Assembly (NCBI GenBank): GCA_938005745.1
Contig: CALLMM010000001.1
Span: 62,001 to 126,000, forward strand
Source: an uncultured Chthonomonadales bacterium
Lineage (GTDB): Bacteria > Armatimonadota > Chthonomonadetes > Chthonomonadales > CAJBBX01
Length of the DNA: 64,000 nt
Reading direction: 5' to 3'
Every line of letters starts with the position of its first letter. Position 1 is the first letter of the stretch. The notes under the pieces were generated by a model. The model was not told where the DNA came from. It searched no databases and worked only from the letters and a program-made list of their open reading frames with translations. Shown in pieces: positions 56,301 through 64,000 of the stretch. Position numbers and translations under genes: made by a program.

Positions 56301-56503
56301 GCGGTTCCCCCGCTGCTGGGAACCGTCCACAGATCGCCCTGATAGGTGAAACAGAGCGTTTTGCCGTCGGGAGACAGCGCGGGCGTGTTCATGCCGACGA
56401 TAGGACTCTCCGGCGGCAGCGGCAAAAGGTTCCCCTGAGCATACGCCGACAGCCCGAAGAGAGTCAAAAGAGCGGCGCAGAGCGCCGCGCGAAGCACAGT
56501 CAT
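53348..56503 (-). CDS. Tricorn protease homologue with S41 peptidase domain (copy 2)
   Basis: A 1051-residue paralogue of the previous gene. Signal peptide (LRAALCAALLTLFGLSAYA), two PD40 propellers (blades such as WSPDGKWIAFLRTGAQGGLF), helical domain, PDZ domain (about 770-850) and S41 protease. The catalytic segment reads LIDENSASAAEAFPHG, closer to C-terminal processing peptidases, whereas copy 1 has the SGSDAE form. It lacks the Pro-rich insert. The two copies probably have different substrates. Start ATG 56503. Confidence 0.93.
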   Translation of the reverse strand: MTVLRAALCAALLTLFGLSAYAQGNLLPLPPESPIVGMNTPALSPDGKTLCFTYQGDLWTVPSSGGTAARLTVHEALDIGPRWSPDGNWIAFTSSREGNFDIYLIPAAGGEARQLTYHSASDWVMDWSPDGTKLLFYSQRGSTTFQMYTLEVKTGVVKTLTKDNLNLRYGVFSPDGSTIAYNRSAGSGTGVWWRPRYRGSANMEIYTRSLTSGKITRVTDYEGADIWPMYSPDGKTIYYVSDRLSPGVPNLVASPANGGRPTQITRFRSDEVRWPSMSRDGSLIAFLYRGELYTVPPRGGEPRKIVIYARSDDKTNNILRLTLTNQASEVEISPDGRTLALVVRGEIWTIPAGQGGDARRLTSDPANDYDIFWSPDSKRLSFVSDRRGNFDIYMLDVATREVKPISEDPNDESAPKWSPDGKWIAFLRTGAQGGLFVAPVDGSAAPRRLAEGSGNNLFGIGFESFSWSPDSKWIAFSRSDVIGTNDIWVVPAAGGKETNITYLPGDSIQPEWTSDGKYLLFLSTRDGALELYSLSLEKQKAEPDAPAQAAPAGGERRAVEVKIDFDEIEERAKRLTTQGASSFQITADGRNAIFVSAAGGAPDFWSVPVNGGAAQRLTTTGEGTATPRLTNDQNRFYALGQGGTVKAIQRSGPGWQAVPIAFSARLDVNRRLELAQAFNEFWRRMNVGFYDPKMHGVDWKAVRAKYEPQLAGVGTREEFALFFLSAMVGELNASHAEVSPAPGPAGPSTAQLGLTFDESYAGPGLKVSDYMPRGPNDDLGPKIKPGEYILTIDGDDVSWNESLYLTLRDKAGKTVELLVNGAPKKEGARTVKLRAITFAQWADLNYEREVREARALVEKLSNGRLGYVRIQGMNNEALRRFERELWGKNREKEGLVLDIRGNGGGSPSVVDALLTQLRQAPYAYTVPRDASQRAPQPNRRWNKPTITLIDENSASAAEAFPHGFRYYGLGRLVGNTTPGYLIAVFPGTTLQDGTSIRVPTIGWYTTDGKLIENVGVKPDIEVVMTPEDYAAGKDRALETAVENLLKQLPKK

Positions 56504-56692
56504 AAAGCCTCAGATCCTCCCACAGGGATAGACGAAAGAGATCTCCGGCGGCGGAGGGCGGGCGGCGCGCCGCCCGCCTCCGGTCCGGATCCTTCTGGTT
56601 GAAAAGTTATAAGCAGTCTACGATTCTGACGGCGCGGTTCGTTACCGGGAAACAGCCCGCCGCCAGAATCGGCGCGGCAGAGGGCGCGGAGG

Positions 56693-57643
56693 CTACGGCG
56701 CATGCCGCGCCGCCTCGATCTCCGCCATCTCCGCATCGGTCAGGCGCCAGCCCATCGCCCCCGCATTCTCCTCGACCTGCTCCGGACGGCGCGCCCCGAC
56801 GATCGCGCCTGTGACCGCCGGGTTCATCAGCGTCCAGGCGACGGCAAGCTGTCCAACGGTCCTGCCGCGCCGCGCCGCAATCGGGCGCAGACGCTCGACA
56901 AACGCCAGATTGCGGCTCAACTGCGGCTCCTGGAAGTAGGGGCTGCGCCGCCGCCAGTCGTCCTCCGCCACCCGCTCCAGGGAGAACGTGCCGGAGAGCA
57001 AGCCCGACTGCATCGGGCTGTAGACGATCACCCCGACGCCATGCGCCAGACACCAGGGCAGGATCTCCGTCTCCACATCGCGCCGCAGCAGGCTGTAGGG
57101 TGGCTGCAGCGAGTCGACGTGCCGGATCGCCTCGCACCGCTCCAGCAGCGGCACGTCGAAGTTGCTGACGCCCAGCCAGCGCACCTTTCCCTGATCCTGA
57201 AGCTCCGCCATCACCGCCCACGACTCCTCGATCGGCGTGCCGGTCTCGTTGTCGGGCCAGTGTATCTGATACAGGTCAATGACATCCGTCTGCAGTCGGC
57301 GCAGGCTCTCCTCGACCTGCCGGCGGATACTCTCCGGGCGCAGGTCGCTGCGCGGCGTCCCGGTCTCGTCCGGCACGCGCCCGCACTTGGTGAAGATCAG
57401 CGCCTCCTCGCGGGGCAGACCCCGGACCGCCTGCCCGACGACCTCCTCGGAGTGTCCTAGCCCGTAGATCGCCGCCGTATCTATCCAGTTCATGCCCATC
57501 TCTACCGACCGCCGGATCGCGGCGATCGAATCGGCGTCGCTCTGCGGTCCCCACCCCACCTTCCAGGGTCCACCCGCCGCCCAGGCTCCAAATCCGACCG
57601 TTGTTATCTCCGGTCCACTGCGTCCGAGTCTGCGTTTCTCCAC
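56693..57643 (-). CDS. Aldo/keto reductase
   Basis: A 316-residue (beta/alpha)8 NADPH-dependent oxidoreductase. The catalytic tetrad is visible: Asp and Tyr in NWIDTAAIYGLGHSEE, Lys in LIFTKCGRV, His in DLYQIHWPD. VGQLAVAWTLMNPAVTGAIVGAR is the C-terminal cofactor region. The start is GTG 57643, because AAAGGAG lies 7 bases upstream and homologues begin (M)EKRRLG. The in-frame reading that extends to 58291 is the shadow of glycerate kinase. Likely linked to the kinase gene, whose end is 32 bases upstream. Confidence 0.93.
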   Translation of the reverse strand: MEKRRLGRSGPEITTVGFGAWAAGGPWKVGWGPQSDADSIAAIRRSVEMGMNWIDTAAIYGLGHSEEVVGQAVRGLPREEALIFTKCGRVPDETGTPRSDLRPESIRRQVEESLRRLQTDVIDLYQIHWPDNETGTPIEESWAVMAELQDQGKVRWLGVSNFDVPLLERCEAIRHVDSLQPPYSLLRRDVETEILPWCLAHGVGVIVYSPMQSGLLSGTFSLERVAEDDWRRRSPYFQEPQLSRNLAFVERLRPIAARRGRTVGQLAVAWTLMNPAVTGAIVGARRPEQVEENAGAMGWRLTDAEMAEIEAARHAP

Positions 57644-57675
57644 AGGTTCGCTCCTTTCGTATTCGGCAGCCGCTC

Positions 57676-59010
57676 TCAGGGACGGTATACCATGATGACC
57701 AGATCGCCGACGTTGCTGTGCGTGGGACCGGTGATCAGCAGGCTCTCCGCCGCCTGCAGATAGGCGTAGGAGTCGCTGTTCTGCAGCGCCGCCTCCGGCG
57801 TCCATCCCCGGGCGCGCGCACGCTCCAGCGTCCGCGAGTCCGCCCAGCCGCCCGCCGCATCCGTCGGCCCGTCCGTTCCGTCGGTTCCGCCCGCCAGCAG
57901 CGCAACGCCCTCCACGCCGGAGAGCATGGCGGAGGCGACGCAGGCGATCTCCTGACTGCGCCCCCCTCTGCCCTCGCCGCGCACCGTTACCGTCGTCTCG
58001 CCCCCCAGCAGATAGCAGTCTATCCCGGTCTGCGGCGCGGTGCGCGGCAGGTCGCGGGCGATCGCGGCGCAGACCTTCCCCGCCTCCCGCGCCTCCCCCT
58101 GAAGCATTCCGGTCAGGATCGCCGGCTTCAGACCGCGCCGGATCGCCGCCTCCCGCGCCGCCGTCAGCGCGGTCCAGATGTCTCCGATGATATGATGATG
58201 CGGGGCGCGCTCCTCCAGCGACGGAGTATCGGCGGTCTGTGTCTTCAGACGCTCCAGCAGGGTGCGGACGCTTTCGGGGACGGCTTCCCATACGCCGTAA
58301 CGCTCCAGAATAGCGCGGGCAGCCGCCGGATCAACTGCGACCTCCACGCAGGGACCGGAGCCGATGACCTCCAGCGGACTGCCCAGCACATCCGATAGAA
58401 CCAGACAGACCGTCCGCGCCGGCGCGGCGGCGCGCGCCAGACCGCCCGCTTTGAGCCGCGAGAGGCAGGCGCGCACCGTATTCAGGTCGTGAATGGTCGC
58501 TCCGGCGCGCATCAGGGCGCCGGTCGTCGCCTGAAGATCGGGCAGAGAGACGCCTTCGCGGGGCAGCTCCATCAGCGCGGACGCGCCGCCGGAGATCAGG
58601 CAGATCAGCAGGTCCTCCGCGCCCGCCCGGCTTGCCAGCGCATGGATCGCCTCTCCGGCGCGCAGCGAGCCGTCGTCCGGAATGGGATGCCCGGCTTCCA
58701 GAAGGCGGACGCGCCCTGTCGGTCCGGCGTGTCCGTGCTTGGTGACGACGACGCCCTCCGTCAGATCGTCGCCCAGACGCTCCTCCACCGCCTGCGCCAT
58801 GCCGGTTCCGGCTTTGCCCGCGCCGACAACGTAGATATTGCGGAAGCCGCGCAGGTCGAAGGTCTCCTCGCCCAGATGCAGCCTGTCGCCCATGCGGGTC
58901 AGCGCGGCATAGACGAGCCGGTCTGCGCGGATCGCCTCCAGCGCATCCATATATATTTCACGCGCCGCACGGCTTGCGGAGCGGCGTTGCCGGTCTACCG
59001 TCTCTGACAT
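57676..59010 (-). CDS. Glycerate 2-kinase (GckA/MOFRL family)
   Basis: A 444-residue kinase. N-terminal DUF4147 domain with IYVVGAGKAGTGMAQAVEERL, VVTKHGHAGPTGRVRLLEAGHP and LICLISGGASALMELP (active-site loop). C-terminal MOFRL domain with CYLLGGETTVTVRGEGRGGRSQE and LAGGTDGTDGPTDAAGG. It phosphorylates D-glycerate from serine, tartrate or hydroxypyruvate metabolism to feed glycolysis. Start ATG 59010, preceded by AGGGAGGAGAG; the frame to 59175 is rejected. Confidence 0.94.
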   Translation of the reverse strand: MSETVDRQRRSASRAAREIYMDALEAIRADRLVYAALTRMGDRLHLGEETFDLRGFRNIYVVGAGKAGTGMAQAVEERLGDDLTEGVVVTKHGHAGPTGRVRLLEAGHPIPDDGSLRAGEAIHALASRAGAEDLLICLISGGASALMELPREGVSLPDLQATTGALMRAGATIHDLNTVRACLSRLKAGGLARAAAPARTVCLVLSDVLGSPLEVIGSGPCVEVAVDPAAARAILERYGVWEAVPESVRTLLERLKTQTADTPSLEERAPHHHIIGDIWTALTAAREAAIRRGLKPAILTGMLQGEAREAGKVCAAIARDLPRTAPQTGIDCYLLGGETTVTVRGEGRGGRSQEIACVASAMLSGVEGVALLAGGTDGTDGPTDAAGGWADSRTLERARARGWTPEAALQNSDSYAYLQAAESLLITGPTHSNVGDLVIMVYRP

Positions 59011-59080
59011 TCTCTCTCCTCCCTCCCCCGCATCGGACAGGATAGACCCGCACCGATGGAGAATAGAGTGAGAGAACGGT

Positions 59081-59920
59081 ATGAACAATCTCTTTCTGGC
59101 ATTCTCTCTCACGCTTTTCGCCGGGCTTGCGACCGGCATCGGCAGCGCGCTGGCGGTCTTTGCGCGCCGCACCAACTTCGGGTTCCTCTCCGTCTCGCTG
59201 GGCTTCTCCGCGGGCGTGATGCTCTACATCTCGTTTACCGAGATCCTCGGCAAGGCGGAGAAGATACTGGTTGTCGGGTTCGGCGAACGCGCCGGAGCCT
59301 GGATCACAGCGGCGGCTTTTTTCGGCGGCATCCTGGTGATCGGTCTGATAGACCTGCTGGTTCCCCGGGCGGAGAATCCGCACGAGGCGCGCGCAGCCGG
59401 CGACCTGGCGGGGCTGAAGCCCGACAGCCCGCCCTACATCCCCTCCGACAGGCTGCCCTCCGGCGAGACCCGCCTGATGCGGATGGGCATCTTCACCGCG
59501 ATGGCGATCGCCATCCATAACTTCCCGGAGGGGATGGCGACGTTCATCGCCACGCTGGAGGACGCGAATCTGGGCATCGCCATCGCGGTCGCCATCGCCC
59601 TGCACAATATCCCCGAAGGCATCAGCGTCTCCGTGCCGATCTACTACGCGACCGGAAGCCGGAAACGCGCCTTTCAACTGTCGTTTCTGTCGGGCGTCGC
59701 CGAGCCGGTCGGCGCGGTCGCCGGCTATCTGGCGCTGCAGGCGGTCTTTACCCCGACGATTCTGGGGATTCTCTTCGCGGGCGTGGCGGGCGTCATGGTC
59801 TATATCTCGCTGGACGAACTGATCCCCACCGCGCGCGAGTATGGCAAAGGACACGAGTCGCTGGTCGGCATCTTCTCCGGCATGGCGGTCATGGCGGCGA
59901 GCCTGCTGCTGATGAAGTAG
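59081..59920 (+). CDS. ZIP-family metal transporter (ZupT-like)
   Basis: A 279-residue membrane protein with eight predicted transmembrane helices. It has the paired metal-binding motifs [10 protein letters not shown] (about residue 148) and [10 protein letters not shown] (about 182), and a short hydrophilic loop after helix 3. ZupT imports zinc and some other divalent ions from the periplasm. Start ATG 59081, with a weak ribosome-binding site. It is divergent from glycerate kinase and ends 24 bases before the convergent GH172 gene. Confidence 0.94.
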   Translation: MNNLFLAFSLTLFAGLATGIGSALAVFARRTNFGFLSVSLGFSAGVMLYISFTEILGKAEKILVVGFGERAGAWITAAAFFGGILVIGLIDLLVPRAENPHEARAAGDLAGLKPDSPPYIPSDRLPSGETRLMRMGIFTAMAIAIHNFPEGMATFIATLEDANLGIAIAVAIALHNIPEGISVSVPIYYATGSRKRAFQLSFLSGVAEPVGAVAGYLALQAVFTPTILGILFAGVAGVMVYISLDELIPTAREYGKGHESLVGIFSGMAVMAASLLLMK

Positions 59921-59944
59921 CCGCTGCCGGCGCGCGTTCAGCCG

Positions 59945-61615
59945 CTACCGGCGCGCGTCCAGCCCCTGCCACCGATGCCGCCACCCGCCGGGGGCTTCGC
60001 TCTCCACCACAAACCACCCCTCTTCCACCCGGCAGCGCAGCGGATAGCCGTTTTCATCGCGCAGGTAGCGCTCCTCCATAATGCCCATCTCCGCCAGCCG
60101 CTCCAGCGAGTCCGGCAGCGCGTCATACGCCAGCCGGTAGGCGTAGACCGCCCGTCCAATCCCCAGACGGATAAAGTGCGCCTCATTGTGCGTCTTGTGC
60201 GCGCGCACGGCTTCCGGCGGAAGACGCAGCAGGCGCAGCATCTCCAGCATCAGCGTGGTCTCGCCGGAGCGGGGAGCGCGGAACGTCAGCGCATGCTGTC
60301 CGGGGGAGAGGGAGAAGGTTCCGAGCAGCAGGTCGGTCTCGTCCGGCTCGGAGCTGTAGAAATCGTGCCGGCAGACCGGCTTCCCGCCGTCAATGATCAC
60401 ATCGAACGCGCCGGAGGAGGGCGTGGTCAGTGCGGTCAGGCGGATCGCGTAACGTCCCTCTTCCGACACGGAGAAGGGCAGCGTGAGATGCGCGCCCTCC
60501 TGCCGGGAGAGCCAGAAGAGCGCGGGTCTGCCGCCGAAGAAGCCCGCCGCGCGCACCTCCGGCTTCGCGCCCCCGTTGACCTCCGCGAAGCGCAGAGCGC
60601 GCACGAGGTGCTGTCGCCGCCAGGGAACGCACCGCTCCGGGTAGCCCGGCAGATGTCCGAACGGCTTCGGCTCGCCGATCTGATACCAGAAGGCGACGCT
60701 GTTGATGAAGTCGGGACGCTCGATATACCACGCCTCTTCCGGGATGTCGCGGTTGCCTTTATGCTCGATGGTAACCCGCAGCGACTCCTGGAAGCCGACC
60801 GGATCGAGGACATGCCAACGATAACAGACGCCCTCATCTCCGGCGCGCCAGCCCTGCCAGCGCGGCTGTCCGAACCATGCGCTCGTGCGGGGGCGAAATC
60901 CCCAGGCGTCGTTGAAGTAGTCCTCGGTCCCGGTTCCCTGCAGTCCCGGAACCTCCTCGCCGTCAATATAGAAGAAGTCGTCGCCCTCTCCGAACCAGCC
61001 GTCCTGCGCCAGCGTGATTCCCATCACCGTCCCGACGTAGTGCCCGCGCCCCGCGATGTCCGCGAGGAGGTAGTCCCGCCCCATGACCGCCGGGTACTCC
61101 TGCCGGTAACGCGCATGAAAGTAGGGCGTATCGGGCGGCAGTTCGGGCAGCTCCACCCAGTCCACCTGCCAGTAGAGACCGGAGGCGCGCTCCGGGTTGT
61201 CGTTGGCGATGACGATTCGCGCCGACTTCGCAAACGGCATCCGCCAGTAGCAGGTCAGACTGCCGGTCGGCGACACCTGCACCGGCAGGCTCTCCACCAC
61301 GGCGGGGCGTCCCTGCCCGACCGCAAAAAACTCGCCCAGCGGCGCCTCGACTCCCGGCTCGCTGCGCCCATCCCAGTAGATGCGCAGGCTGAGCGCGTTC
61401 AACTCCCCGACGCCCCCCGCATGGCTGGTCATCCAGATATGGTTGATGACCCCCGGACCGCGCAGCTGCGGCAGTTCAAAGGTCTGCCCCGGCGCAAGGC
61501 GCGTCATATCGAAATTGCCATCGTTCCAGTTGGGCTGTTCGTTGCTGGAGATGCGCCGGCTGCGCCCCTTCGGCAGGGTCATCAGCCCGCCCAGAATATC
61601 CCCGAAAAGAGTCAT
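59945..61615 (-). CDS. DUF2961 (GH172-family) protein
   Basis: A 556-residue protein of the DUF2961 family, reclassified as glycoside hydrolase family 172 (difructose anhydride and D-arabinofuranoside enzymes). It starts with TLPKGRSRRISSNEQPNWN, then has PGVINHIWMT, the fructosidase-like acidic DGEEVPGLQGTGTEDYFND (acid residues near 230), and C-terminal jelly-roll strands. No signal peptide is visible from ATG 61615, so it may be cytoplasmic; a longer in-frame start at 61663 gives no signal either. The end of the chain is a short, non-conserved helical tail. Confidence 0.85.
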   Translation of the reverse strand: MTLFGDILGGLMTLPKGRSRRISSNEQPNWNDGNFDMTRLAPGQTFELPQLRGPGVINHIWMTSHAGGVGELNALSLRIYWDGRSEPGVEAPLGEFFAVGQGRPAVVESLPVQVSPTGSLTCYWRMPFAKSARIVIANDNPERASGLYWQVDWVELPELPPDTPYFHARYRQEYPAVMGRDYLLADIAGRGHYVGTVMGITLAQDGWFGEGDDFFYIDGEEVPGLQGTGTEDYFNDAWGFRPRTSAWFGQPRWQGWRAGDEGVCYRWHVLDPVGFQESLRVTIEHKGNRDIPEEAWYIERPDFINSVAFWYQIGEPKPFGHLPGYPERCVPWRRQHLVRALRFAEVNGGAKPEVRAAGFFGGRPALFWLSRQEGAHLTLPFSVSEEGRYAIRLTALTTPSSGAFDVIIDGGKPVCRHDFYSSEPDETDLLLGTFSLSPGQHALTFRAPRSGETTLMLEMLRLLRLPPEAVRAHKTHNEAHFIRLGIGRAVYAYRLAYDALPDSLERLAEMGIMEERYLRDENGYPLRCRVEEGWFVVESEAPGGWRHRWQGLDARR

Positions 61616-61732
61616 CTTCGCCTCCACCCGGCGGCAGGAGAGATTCGTACCGCGCACATGCAACCCCGATTCGTCAGAGCGGGCGTAGATACCTGCCTGA
61701 TCCCTGCGGAAAGGAGGCGGGGCGAAGGAGGA

Positions 61733-62494
61733 TCACTCTCCCGTGCCGGAGACGGCGGCATAGGAGCCCAGGAGGCGGTGATAGTCCTGTTCGGTGACGG
61801 GAGCGGAGCCGTACCAGCGCGCATCGAAGTCGCGCGCCAGCGGGCGGAACAGCGCCAGCAGCGACGGGCGGCTGCGCAGGGCGCGCAGATACTCGCCGTT
61901 GGTGCGCGCGCGGTCGAAATGGATGGCTCCGGCGCGATCCAGACGGATCAGAATCGCCAGAAAGACGGCGCGGTAGGCGCGGCGGTAGTCTCCCGATTCG
62001 GCGTACTGCCGCGCGGTCTCCAGCCACGACTGCGGGTCGGCTTCCACCGTCTCTTCCGGCTCGACGACCTGCGAGGAGACCGTCGGGCGTTTGCGAGGCG
62101 CGGCGTCGGCTCTGCGTTCGCTCAGGCGTCGGGCAATGCGGGTCAGCAGCCACGCCAGCAGGAGGATCAGGACGCCGACCAGCAGCGCGTAGACGACCCA
62201 GAAGAAGCGTTCGCCGGCTCCCGATCCGGGCGCAGGCGAGAAGCGGAACAGCCTCCCCAGCGCATCGAAAAGCTGCTCCAGCCGTTCGCCGATCCACTTC
62301 CCGGCGCGCTCCAGAAGGGTCGGCTCCGGCTTCTTCCACTGAAACTCCGGATCGGCGAGAATCTGGCGCAGGTGCCCCTGAATCCGCTGAACACGCTCCG
62401 GCTCCTCCAACTGCGCGACGACGGGAGGAGCCGCCCCGAACGCGGCAAGCAGGGCAAGCGACAGCAGCAGAAGAGGCGCGCTCCGCCGGATCAC
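61733..62494 (-). CDS. DUF4129-domain membrane protein
   Basis: A 253-residue protein with a signal or membrane segment at the N terminus (LLLLSLALLAAFGAAPPVVA), a second membrane helix (FFWVVYALLVGVLILLLAWLL, region near 103-123), and a C-terminal DUF4129 (DUF4129 pattern: AIHFDRARTNGEYLRALRS, FDARWYGSAPVTEQDYHRL). The family occurs in actinobacterial, cyanobacterial and Armatimonadota operons with unknown membrane-associated tasks. It overlaps the next gene upstream by 4 bases. Confidence 0.85.
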   Translation of the reverse strand: MIRRSAPLLLLSLALLAAFGAAPPVVAQLEEPERVQRIQGHLRQILADPEFQWKKPEPTLLERAGKWIGERLEQLFDALGRLFRFSPAPGSGAGERFFWVVYALLVGVLILLLAWLLTRIARRLSERRADAAPRKRPTVSSQVVEPEETVEADPQSWLETARQYAESGDYRRAYRAVFLAILIRLDRAGAIHFDRARTNGEYLRALRSRPSLLALFRPLARDFDARWYGSAPVTEQDYHRLLGSYAAVSGTGE

Positions 62495-63483
62495 CGCCGC
62501 GCCTCCCGGTTCGAGGATGCCTGAAACTGCTGCGCCAGAATGTTCAGATCGAACCCCTCGCGGCGCACGCGCTGATCGTAGTAGAGCAGGGTCAGGCAGA
62601 TCATCCAGAAGGGCTGCAGGAAGAGGCTGATGAGCGCGGAGGCGACCTCCGTCATCAGCCGCTGCGCCAGCGGCGAGACCTGCAGCGCGGGAAAGACCAG
62701 CAGCTCCAGCGTCCAGACGACCGACTGATGGAGGGAGAGGCTCAAGACGCCCAGCACCAGCGCCAGCAGCAGCATGGCTCCCAAGATGGGAAGGATACGC
62801 CCCTGCACAAGGTTCCAGTTTCTCTGTATCGCCTGCAGCGGACGGGCTCCCTCGATCACGGCGATCTGTGTCGCGAACACGCCGAACACCTCCAGCGCAA
62901 ACAGCATCGCGGCTCCCGTCAGGACGAAGGCGACCGCCATGAAGAGGAGGGTAAAGAGGACGATAACCTCCTCATTGTTTCCGACTCCGGCTCCGACCGC
63001 CATCAGCGCCGCCGCCAGAATCATAAAACAGAAGGAGGCGATCGCCAGATAGATGGGGATGAGAATACAGAAGATCAGAAGCCAGGTTCCGACCAGCGAG
63101 AAGCCGTGACGGAACATCCGGCGATAGGCGCTTCCCACCGTTACCGGCGCGCCGAGGTAGCGGTCCGAGATCGCCGCGGTGAGCGCGCCGCTGAGAACGA
63201 CGAACAGCGCGGTGTAGAACACTCCCCAGACCATCAGGAACGCCAGCACGTTCAGCGCCGCGCCCATCTCGTTGCCGGGCGCGGCAGGCTCTTCCAGCAG
63301 ACGCTCGATCCCCAGCGCATAGCTGGTGCTGCGGAAGAGGATATGCGCCGGAACATGCAGCGTCGCCACAATGCCCGCGAAGAGCGCGAAGTTGCGCTTG
63401 TAGAGATCGAACGTCTCATCAAAGATGTCGCCGATGGAGAGCGGCAGCAGTTCGGAGGCGGGCGAGGGGGCGGCGCGGATCAT
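62491..63483 (-). CDS. Polytopic membrane protein, glycerophosphodiesterase-membrane-domain type
   Basis: A 330-residue membrane protein with about six to seven hydrophobic helices (about 30-50, 75-110, 130-180, 185-215, 230-260, 285-310). LSIGDIFDETFDLYKRNFALF near the N terminus matches the membrane domain seen next to glycerophosphoryl diester phosphodiesterases and in DUF975-like proteins. No catalytic residues are present. It overlaps the DUF4129 gene by ATGA and follows the YbbR gene by two bases, so the three are one operon. Confidence 0.75.
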   Translation of the reverse strand: MIRAAPSPASELLPLSIGDIFDETFDLYKRNFALFAGIVATLHVPAHILFRSTSYALGIERLLEEPAAPGNEMGAALNVLAFLMVWGVFYTALFVVLSGALTAAISDRYLGAPVTVGSAYRRMFRHGFSLVGTWLLIFCILIPIYLAIASFCFMILAAALMAVGAGVGNNEEVIVLFTLLFMAVAFVLTGAAMLFALEVFGVFATQIAVIEGARPLQAIQRNWNLVQGRILPILGAMLLLALVLGVLSLSLHQSVVWTLELLVFPALQVSPLAQRLMTEVASALISLFLQPFWMICLTLLYYDQRVRREGFDLNILAQQFQASSNREARR

Positions 63484-63485
63484 GG

Positions 63486-64000
63486 TCAGGGATTCTGCGG
63501 CGCGCTCGGACGCGCTGTGCCGGGAAGTTCGCGCACCTTGATGGTTACGCGCACCGTCGCGCGCCCCTCCTTGACGGTAACGTTCGGGGGCAGCTGTAGA
63601 GACGCCTGACGCACGGTCTCCTCCTGAATGCCATCCAGAGAGATCTCCGTCGTGGAGACATGCGTCAGGGGCAGCAGACGTTCCGCATTGCCGATCAGGG
63701 TAACCTGCGGCGGCTCGATCAGAATATCGGTAACCACACGTCCGGGGGCGGGCTGACCGGTGATCGGGACGCTGACCAGCAGGGTGCGCTCGGCGGGCGC
63801 TTCGACCAGTCCTAACTGCACGCGGGTGGTCGGCGGCTCGATCTGCACGTTGTCCAGCACAACTCCGTCTTTGTCCAGCGCGCGTATCGGCAGCTCCTCC
63901 CGCACTCCCCCCTCCTGGCTGTCAATGAAGACGACGAGCTTGTCCACCTGCTGAAGGTCCTGCTGCGTGCCCACCGCCGAGGCTTCCGAGGGAACCAGCC
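63486..64000 (-). CDS. YbbR-like (CdaR-type) protein, partial (5' end outside window)
   Basis: At least 171 residues are visible and the frame is still open at the window edge, so the gene begins outside. Repeated beta-strand units (VTDILIEPPQVTLIGNAERL, LPLTHVSTTEISLDGIQEET, VTVKEGRATVRVTIKV) are the YbbR domain. In many bacteria YbbR/CdaR is encoded beside the diadenylate cyclase CdaA and regulates it from outside the membrane; cdaA would then lie beyond the right edge. This last point is an inference. Confidence 0.8.
   Translation of the reverse strand, partial: LVPSEASAVGTQQDLQQVDKLVVFIDSQEGGVREELPIRALDKDGVVLDNVQIEPPTTRVQLGLVEAPAERTLLVSVPITGQPAPGRVVTDILIEPPQVTLIGNAERLLPLTHVSTTEISLDGIQEETVRQASLQLPPNVTVKEGRATVRVTIKVRELPGTARPSAPQNP

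Noticed and set aside
57644-58291. N-terminal extension of the aldo/keto reductase into glycerate kinase
   Set aside because: The extension is the kinase read in another frame; GTG 57643 has a good ribosome-binding site and matches the family start.
59975-62524. Plus-strand open frame opposite the GH172 and DUF4129 genes
   Set aside because: Shadow frame crossing two recognised genes, with a composition unlike a real protein.

Overview
The window is about 64 kb of high-GC, densely coding bacterial chromosome. The mix of genes (secreted DUF4091 and DUF2961/GH172 proteins, two tandem tricorn-type proteases, phytanoyl-CoA dioxygenase-like enzymes, a URO-D family methyltransferase-like protein, many ATGA overlaps between start and stop codons, few mobile elements) fits a heterotroph of the Armatimonadota or a related deep-branching phylum. 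That placement is an inference from gene content; no rRNA is present to confirm it.

Left end (1-9250). A fused double ABC permease (- strand) runs into a transporter partner at the window edge. Divergent from it is the most distinctive locus in the window: a TTGACG-N17-TAATAT promoter, a complete fluoride (crcB-type) riboswitch, an intrinsic terminator that competes with the aptamer's 3' pseudoknot strand, and then about 6.7 kb of tightly packed + strand genes. These encode two Cys-rich DUF6062-like proteins, a zinc-ribbon/HEAT protein, an unknown helical protein, a cytidylate kinase-like protein, a DUF190 protein, enolase (a classical fluoride-inhibited enzyme) and a dynamin-like GTPase. No CrcB/Fluc or CLC-type fluoride exporter is visible. 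I read it as a fluoride-responsive protection operon of mostly unknown mechanism.

9300-23300. A giant secreted DUF4091 protein, a GNAT acetyltransferase, a convergent pair of phytanoyl-CoA dioxygenase-like genes, an exported hypothetical protein, an MscS channel, a repeat-rich intergenic stretch, a MarR regulator with a leaderless-looking promoter, a polyprenyl-phosphate sugar transferase, rsmI, a membrane-anchored parvulin foldase, a sugar phosphate isomerase/epimerase, and lexA with its promoter and a candidate operator.

23300-35200. tsaB-tsaE (t6A synthesis), a secreted M24 aminopeptidase, an exported hypothetical protein, an HD hydrolase with tgt (queuosine), a TPR protein, ugd, tRNA-Arg(CCG), then a surface-polysaccharide group (GT39-like, GT2, galE).

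35200-49750. Pyruvate carboxylase, divergent from a URO-D family gene, nadC, birA and a PHP-type protein; then rdgB, an unknown protein, a DUF1844 protein, an LTXXQ (Spy-like) protein, a PD-(D/E)XK nuclease and a LON-domain protein on the - strand; then a DUF488 protein, a Tat-exported amidohydrolase with a triplicated signal-peptide repeat, and a small DUF6132-like membrane protein with an in-frame UGA exactly where the family has a conserved Cys. The last is a candidate selenoprotein or a freshly broken gene. A GNAT gene follows.

49800-64000. Two tandem tricorn protease homologues, an aldo/keto reductase, glycerate kinase, a ZIP transporter, a DUF2961/GH172 protein and a cluster of DUF4129, polytopic membrane and YbbR-like genes running off the right edge.
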